Part shown: piece after piece, positions 57,981-64,000 of the stretch
How the letters are laid out: every line of letters starts with the position of its first letter
Numbering within the stretch: the first letter of the stretch is position 1
Assembly: GCA_903813345.2 (NCBI GenBank)
Contig: CAIIXF020000008.1
Location: 5,587,341-5,651,340 of the forward strand
Direction of reading: 5' to 3'
From: Owenia fusiformis
Taxonomy: Eukaryota > Annelida > Polychaeta > Sabellida > Oweniidae
DNA length: 64,000 nucleotides
Translations under genes and position numbers: made by a program
Notes under the pieces: model-generated
Told to the model about the DNA's origin: nothing
The model's database searches: none
Seen by the model: only the letters and a program-made list of their open reading frames with translations

Positions 57981-58695
57981 TATCTCACATGGTGAGCTAT
58001 TGCAATCACTCACTTGTCCATCTGTCTGTCAGTCCGTCTGTCTGTCTGTCAACAATTGGCCCATTTTAAAACCTCTGTCAATAGGATTCCCATTTTAAGT
58101 TGTATTTGTTCAACATCAATATAGAAAACCCCCCTATGACTTCTGGTTCAAAAGCTTGCCTATTTTCAAAATGGCCGCCATTTTTGTCTCGCGAAATTTA
58201 CTTTTGGACCATTTGCTTTGAAACCTGTGTCAATAGGATTACCGTTTTAAGTTATTTTTGTCCAACATCAATACAGAAAACTCACCTATGACTCCTGGTT
58301 CAAAGGCTCGCCTATTGTCAAAATGATCACTATTTTGTCTCCCAAAATTCATTTCCTAGCTTTACAAATAATTCCAGGTGTCCTGCATCGTAAAACGCCA
58401 TGTCACTGTAAAGAGTAGTTGTATGAAATAATTTTGTTACAAAAAATCAGCAAAAAAATTATATCCGTTTTTTTATTTTTGGCCATTTTAGTTAACATTG
58501 ATTTGTCCATCTGTCTCGCAAAATCCACTTTTGGACCATTTGCCTTAAAACCTCTGTCGATAGGATTCCCGTTTCAAGTTATTTTTATTCAACATCAATA
58601 TAGAAAACTCACCTATGACTCCTGGTTCAAAAGCTTGCCTATTTTCAAAACGGCCGCCATTTTTGTCTCGTGAAATTCACTTTTGGCCCATTTCC
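57981..58695 (+). repeat. Second dispersed repeat type (CTCACATGGTGAGC start, CTGTCTGTC block)
   Basis: Begins TCTCACATGGTGAGCTATTG followed by CTGTCTGTCAGTCCG-type repeats. Then come three ~220-bp units with CTGTCAATAGGATT and TATGACTCCTGGTTC. Different from the ATCCCACCG family but similar in build. Just downstream of TMEM62. Confidence 0.7.
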
Positions 58696-58992
58696 TAGCA
58701 AGACAAAGCAGTTGTACTATTTGGAATGTATATTTGGAGTTTATTTGAAACAATATGGTTGTTGATGTTGAGTTATATGTTATATGTCACTAGGTCCTTG
58801 CTGGCCAATGGTCTTAAGCTGCAGTCTATATTATATTATACACTCTGGCTGGTTTATTATTGCCTATGAGATCAAACAAATAAAGGGAGGCAATCTCACA
58901 TCACCACCCACTTGTAGCTCAATTTTAGATGTACTGTACCAGTAAATAGTATAACAATATACATGCTATACAATAATGTCATGTAGTATACA

Positions 58993-59527
58993 CACTGGTG
59001 ATCCGCTCGATTACGTTGGTTACCTAAACAGTTCGTTTTGGTAACAAAATGTCGGAACGTCGAAGGTACGATTTTTCTTTTTTCCTTATTTCACGCGTTG
59101 TAGGCAGAATCCCCACGACGTTTTTTCTCACAAACGTATATCAGTATCATATGTTTTAGAAAATGTACATGTTTGCGAAAAAATAGCTCAGAAGACAACA
59201 GAATCGTCGATTTAATTCCTCACTTAAGTTACATAAACGGTTTGGGTTAAAAGTGCAGATCTTAACTGTTTTTCGAAAAAACGTTTATGTAACTCAAGTG
59301 AGGAATTAAATCGACGATTCTGTCGTCTTCTGAACTATTTGTTCGCAAATATGTACATTTTCCTAAACATATGATACTGATACACGTTTGTGTAAAAAAT
59401 GTCGTGGGAATTCTGCCTACAACGTGTGAAATAAGGAAAAAAGAAAAATCGTACCTTCGATGTTCCGAAATTTTGTTACCAAAACGAACTGTTTCGGTAA
59501 CCAGCGTAATCGAGTGGATCACCAGTG
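58993..59527. mobile_element. 535-bp near-perfect palindrome, target duplication ATACA
   Basis: Arms of about 240 bp, starting CACTGGTGATCCGCTCGATT and ending in the inverse (GGATCACCAGTG), meet around a loop near 59260. ATACA flanks both sides (58988-58992 and 59528-59532). Inserted in an AT-rich degenerate repeat. No coding capacity. Confidence 0.85.
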
Positions 59528-59532
59528 ATACA

Positions 59533-59870
59533 TTTACACTGTACAATATACATGTATACTATACCATATACGTGTATGATATACGATATATCTGATGTAC
59601 AATATTATAGTATATATGTGGGATACAATAAACATTGTATGTGTATGCTATACAATATATGTATATGCTATTTTGTATCCTATGCTGCACAGTATAGATG
59701 TATGCTATACAATAAATATAAAAACCATACACTATGCATGCATGTTAAACAATATACATATATGCTGTACAATATACATCTCTGATATTCAATTAAATGC
59801 TACATGTTTATTATTTATGCTCTATAAAAACATGTATGTTATGCAAGATATGCCTACCTATACTACATGA
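59533..59870. repeat. Degenerate TATGCTATACAATATAC repeat
   Basis: Repeats a 16-to-25-bp motif around TATGCTATACAATATAC many times. The same kind of sequence lies left of the palindrome (58940-58990), so the palindrome split the array. Confidence 0.65.
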
Positions 59871-59889
59871 AGTATAAATAACCTAATGT

Positions 59890-60540
59890 ATTATCCCATG
59901 GAACGAAGTTCGAGGGGGATATAGAAAAGCCATTCGTCCGTCCCTCCGACCTGGCAATAACTCAAATACCCTTGGCCCATTTTGTTCATATTTTGTAAAC
60001 ATATTGTATGGGGGTAGAAGTTCTGCTCGAAAGCCGATTTTCAAAATGGCCGCTCAATCAAAAATGGTGACCATTTTAGTGTCGATCTTTTTTATTTTTA
60101 GGTACAATATGAAAAACTGTAATAGCAATATGTTTTAAATGTAAAAAAGTTATATAGGACATTAATAAAGCTAGAAATGTAGATCTTAAAGAAGCACATG
60201 GCAGTCATCTTGAAAAATGGCGGCCTTTACTCGCTATTTTACAATTTTTGCTGTAACTCGAAAAGTAGTGGAGCAATTTTGCTCAAATTTTGTATGTGAA
60301 TACTTTAAGCATGACACACTCTCTAATGACACTTTTGGTTTAAATGTATTTTACTATAACTCGAAAAGTAGTGGAGCGATTTTGTTCATATTTGGTATGT
60401 GAATACTATAAGCATGGCACACTGTGTAATGACACTTTTGGTTGAAGGCGGTCATTTTTCAAAATGGCTGCCATTTTTGCTATATACTTTGTTTGTAAAA
60501 ATGCCAGCCATGGCTGTTCGATGGGATTTGCTACGCTTTC
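59890..60540 (+). repeat. Dispersed repeat with CCGTCC block (copy 4)
   Basis: Starts TTATCCCATGGAACGAAGTT, has CGTCCGTCCCTCCG, then two ~110-bp units with CTCGAAAAGTAGTGGAGC, and ends GTTCGATGGGATTTGCTACG. Confidence 0.75.
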
Positions 60541-60791
60541 AAAGTGTAATAAAATAAATGACACTGACCTGTTGGTGATATGATAATTTAATATGAATTT
60601 GTTGACACTTAATGGTTAATTAATTTTAAGCCTCTGGGAATATAATAGCTTTTACTAAGCTATAACCAACTAGTTTACTTTCTGACTTATGAGGATGAAA
60701 TTTTCCACATATCAAAACATAACAAAACACGTTGTTTAACCGGTTTCTCATGTTATATTTCTTGTTAGTATAATTGATCTAGTACAGTTCA

Positions 60792-63700
60792 TTATAACTC
60801 TTCTTTCTGATCACTGTCTTGTTTCTTAATTAGGTTTTGAACAGTTTCACTCCAGAATTTCACACTGTCATCTCTGAATTTATTTAGAATGACTGAACGA
60901 AGTCTAAGACTTATAGCTTCATGATTGTCAGTGCTAAACTGTGGCCATTCCAACAGATTACCTCCATTTGGGTTGCTGGAAACAGAAATGGAGATTCCTT
61001 CACATATTGCAAGAGTTGATTTTATTTTTTGATACATTTTTAGCATAGATATATAATAGTAGGAGGTTATCCATATGATAAGTTATTTAATCTTTTTGTT
61101 TCATCCTGCTTGGTGGGAATTTTTTATGATTACATTATTCCTCATGAACATGGATTGTTCTTTGCACTTTATACAGTGTTTTATTTAAAACAATCCCCCG
61201 AGGGTATTAGTTCAAATATTGGAGCACAAAATTACAAGTTATCAAGTTGAATATGTAATAATGTACAATTAGTCTTACCCAGTCTTCCCAAAGTTTGTCC
61301 AGTATTTAAGCATCTGATTCTCAATGATCACATCATTATCGTCCCAAAGAAAAGTATCATCAGTGTTCATTGGGGACTTTGAAATGCCAAACATGTAAAA
61401 AATGTCATCCCCATGATCTGCCTTGATATATGCTGGGCGTCCATGGAATCTCAGATGCAGAGGGGAGTGGCTGAGCTCATATACAAAAACATCTGCTCCA
61501 ATTTCTGAAAAAGTAAAATTCTGAAGGTCTAAGGTCAAGGTTATCAAACTAGATCACAAAGAGTATCATCTAAGTTTCTCAAAGTTCTAGACTACCAATC
61601 AATATTTTTATTATTCTGCTTGATAAATCTATGTGTTGTGTATTTTAAACATGGTTTTTTTCATTTATTTTTAATTAAAACCAGGTGCTGACATGTTGTC
61701 ATTTTAATGCCTTGTTAAAATATGCAAGTGAAAGCCAAATCAACGTTTTAAAATTCCTTTAGATGGACGGAGGGGTCAAATTATCCATGACTGTTGATAA
61801 TTTGATACCAACCTTAAATGTAATTTTACCTCTCATTTCATTAGAGTAAGTAAGTAAGTAAGTAAGGTATTTATAAGAGTCTCACGCTGTACAAATTAAA
61901 ATACATTTTGATACTTGACATTTATGTGCGTTTGAGCGCAGCGACATTCGCTCATAAATGATTTCTTTAGGCGTTGTGTAAATGGAACAGGTGTACGAGT
62001 TGATGTTGAGTTGTTTTGCATGAGTGCATGTTAGAACGGAGTGTAACTTCATTCTGAGCTTTGCCACGTATCGAGACGCACTTTATTTTAATAAAATTAT
62101 TATGTTTTAGAACATTTACATGTCTTTGATTGATCGCGTACCTTTTCCGCATTAATTTGAGGTTTTTAATGGCCGAGATCAATTAATTTCGATAAATGTT
62201 AGTTTATATTTCTTTGTTAAGTCTTAACGTTCACATTTAGAGTGTTCTTTCATGCTATAAAGGGAATCATGTCATAGTATCGTTACCTGCGTACTTAATG
62301 TGACTTGTATTTACCATGTTCATAACAACATGCTGTTACAGAGGCTACTTTTTCAATAAATGAAAGTGGCAAGCTCACTTCCTTATAATTTGATATCGTT
62401 GTTCTGTTGCATCGAGCAAAGCAAAGAAAATTGATTAAAACAACAGCTCAGCTGGCTCCGACTTATGAGAGGCTTAGAATGGTGGAATAATAGACTTTAT
62501 GTTTCAGCACTATAGATATGTAAGTAGTAAGTATTAATATGAATAGGGAATTTACCTTTCAATGTATTTGCAGTCCTGAGCACTGGTATAGACAGTTATA
62601 TGCAAGTAGTAAGCGTTAATATGAATATGGCATTTACCTTTCAATGCATTTGCAGTCCTGAGCACTGGTATAGACAGTTATATGTAGGTAGTAAGTATTA
62701 ATATGAATAGGGCATTTACCTTTCAATGTATTTGCAGTCCTGAGCACTGGTATAGACAGTTATATGCAAGTAGTAAGCGTTAATATGAATATGGCATTTA
62801 CCTTTCAATGCATTTGCAGTCCTGAGCACTGGTATAGACAGTTATATGTAAGTAGTAAGTATTAATATGAATATGGCATTTACCTTTCAATGTATTTGCA
62901 GTCCTGAGCACTGGTATAGATAGTTATATGTAAGTAGTAAGTATTAATATGAATAGGGCATTTACCTTTCAATGCATTCGCAGTCCTGAGCACTGGTATA
63001 GACAGTTATATGTAGGTAGTAAGTATTAATATGAATAGGGCATTTACCTTTCAATGTATTTGCAGTCCTGAGCACTGGTATAGACAGTTATATGCAAGTA
63101 GTAAGCGTTAATATGAATATGGCATTTACCTTTCAATGCATTTGCAGTCCTGAGCACTGGTATAGACAGTTATATGTAGGTAGTAAGTATTAATATGAAT
63201 AGGGCATTTACCTTTCAATGTATTTGCAGTCCTGAGCACTGGTATAGACAGTTATATGCAAGTAGTAAGCGTTAATATGAATATGGCATTTACCTTTCAA
63301 TGCATTTGCAGTCCTGAGCACTGGTATATAGATAGTTATATGTAAGTAGTAAGTATTAATATGAATATGGCATTTACCTTTCAATGTATTTGCAGTCCTG
63401 AGCACTGGTATAGATAGTTATATGTAAGTAGTAAGTATTAATATGAATAGGGCATTTACCTTTCAATGCATTCGCAGTCCTGAGCACTGGTATAGATAGT
63501 TATATGTAAGTAGTAAGTATTAATATGAATAGGGCATTTACCTTTCAATGCATTCGCAGTCCTGAGCACTGGTATAGATAGTTATATGTAAGTAGTAAGT
63601 ATTAATATGAATAGGGCATTTACCCTTTAATGCATTTGCAGTCCTGAGCACTGGTATAGACAGTTATATGTAAGTAGTAAGTATTAATATGAATAGGGCA

Positions 63701-64000
63701 TTTACCTTTCAATGCATTTGCAGTCCTGAGCACTGGTATATAGATAGTTATATGTAAGTAGTAAGTATTAATATGAATATGGCATTTACCTTTCAATGCA
63801 TTCGCAGTCCTGAGCACTGGTATAGACAGTTATATGTAAGGAGTAAGTATTAATATGAATATGGCATTTACCTTTCAATGCATTTGCAGTCCTGAGCACT
63901 GGTATAGACAGTACAGAATCTCCAAACATTCTTGCTATAGCTAATGTCAGTTCATCTTCAGTTGGTTTCTTCTGAGGAAGAAATCTCTCAATCAGTGCTA
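60792..64000 (-). CDS. Type-B carboxylesterase family protein, C-terminal part (runs off window)
   Basis: Alpha/beta-hydrolase of the carboxylesterase/cholinesterase family. Minus-strand exons: 63872-64000 (partial), 61279-61504, 60792-60975; phases agree. The first visible exon ends DSVLSIPVLRTANALK, the position where this family has its P(V/A)..tA helix. The next starts ADVFVYELSH and holds KADHGDDIFYMFG, with the histidine of the catalytic triad in the H-G-D-(D/E) pattern. The junction makes YWTNFGKTGNPNGG, another family hallmark. The protein ends after LLEWPQFST and a short basic/acidic tail at TAA 60792-60794; no C-terminal anchor is seen. The nucleophile serine elbow lies right of the window. 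Specific activity cannot be told. Confidence 0.88.
61671..61722 (+). repeat. Dispersed repeat fragment (end only)
   Basis: Matches only the last 50 bases of the 50945 family (ATTTTAATGCCTTG). Carboxylesterase intron. Confidence 0.4.
61849..62180 (-). mobile_element. LINE 3' end with (TTAC)n tail
   Basis: On the minus strand, GTACAGCGTGAGACTCTTAT then AAATACC leads into TTAC repeats (forward GTAA/AAGT at 61849-61876), the pattern of a LINE tail. A short frame upstream (62067-61882) may be the end of its protein, but I cannot assign a family. Confidence 0.5.
62540..63912 (-). repeat. 17-copy, 82-bp minisatellite made of a carboxylesterase exon 3' edge plus its donor
   Basis: Each unit, read on the minus strand, is CTGTCTATACCAGTGCTCAG, then GACTGCAAATGCATTGAAAG, then donor GTAAATGCC and about 35 bp of intron. 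The copy nearest the true exon (63872-63912) is continuous with it; the other sixteen lie in the intron. Every copy keeps the GAAAG|GTAAATG donor apart from the GGGTAAATG at about 63625. CATTTGC, TATTTGC and CATTCGC variants mark subfamilies. The unit is 82 bp, not a multiple of three. Confidence 0.95.

Noticed and set aside
59262-59870. Tyr/Ile/Cys-rich frames
   Set aside because: Readings through a palindrome and an AT-rich degenerate repeat.
63208-63817. Repeated 65-residue minus-strand frames starting MLRTAN
   Set aside because: They run from the exon-edge copy through donor and intron sequence of the 82-bp array; not protein.

Overview
This is animal nuclear DNA: AT-rich, with spliced genes (GT/AG introns), large introns and many transposable elements. 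The proteins are most like those of protostome or other invertebrate animals. Repeats with CCGTCCGTCCG blocks and scattered AAGATGGC motifs resemble those known from bivalve molluscs, so a bivalve is my best guess (inference; no database was searched).

Gene order: (1) MLH3, plus strand, from about 3580 to 18631, with its first exon(s) left of the window. It has a 4.8-kb exon and an intact MutL endonuclease end. (2) A complete FAM177A-type gene on the minus strand, 31876 down to 21313, tail-to-tail with MLH3. Its first intron holds a complete Ty3/gypsy-type LTR retrotransposon with identical LTRs (26301-31616). (3) TMEM62, plus strand, 32116-57841, 14 coding exons, divergent from FAM177A across a 239-bp gap. 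(4) Nested antisense in TMEM62 intron 12, a five-coding-exon gene (52747 down to 48926) for a 653-residue protein with an N-terminal death effector domain, ankyrin repeats and a C-terminal CARD. (5) The 3' end of a type-B carboxylesterase gene, minus strand, 64000 down to 60792, running off the right edge.

The least expected signals are these. The DED-ankyrin-CARD protein joins two death-fold types through an ankyrin stack. Two large minisatellites have units that are copies of an exon edge with its splice site: 19 x 56 bp at the acceptor of TMEM62 exon 11, and 17 x 82 bp at the donor of a carboxylesterase exon. Two smaller versions occur at MLH3 and TMEM62 donors. Finally, four inverted-repeat elements begin with CAC (or CAA) and are flanked by 5-bp direct repeats, as in Transib-like transposons.

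The rest is introns and intergenic DNA filled with nested non-LTR fragments, TA- and TTAA-flanked miniature elements, foldback palindromes, minisatellites, and several copies of one dispersed ~0.5-1.3-kb repeat family. Gene models were made by hand from reading frame, splice consensus, phase continuity and protein-family resemblance. No RNA evidence was available.
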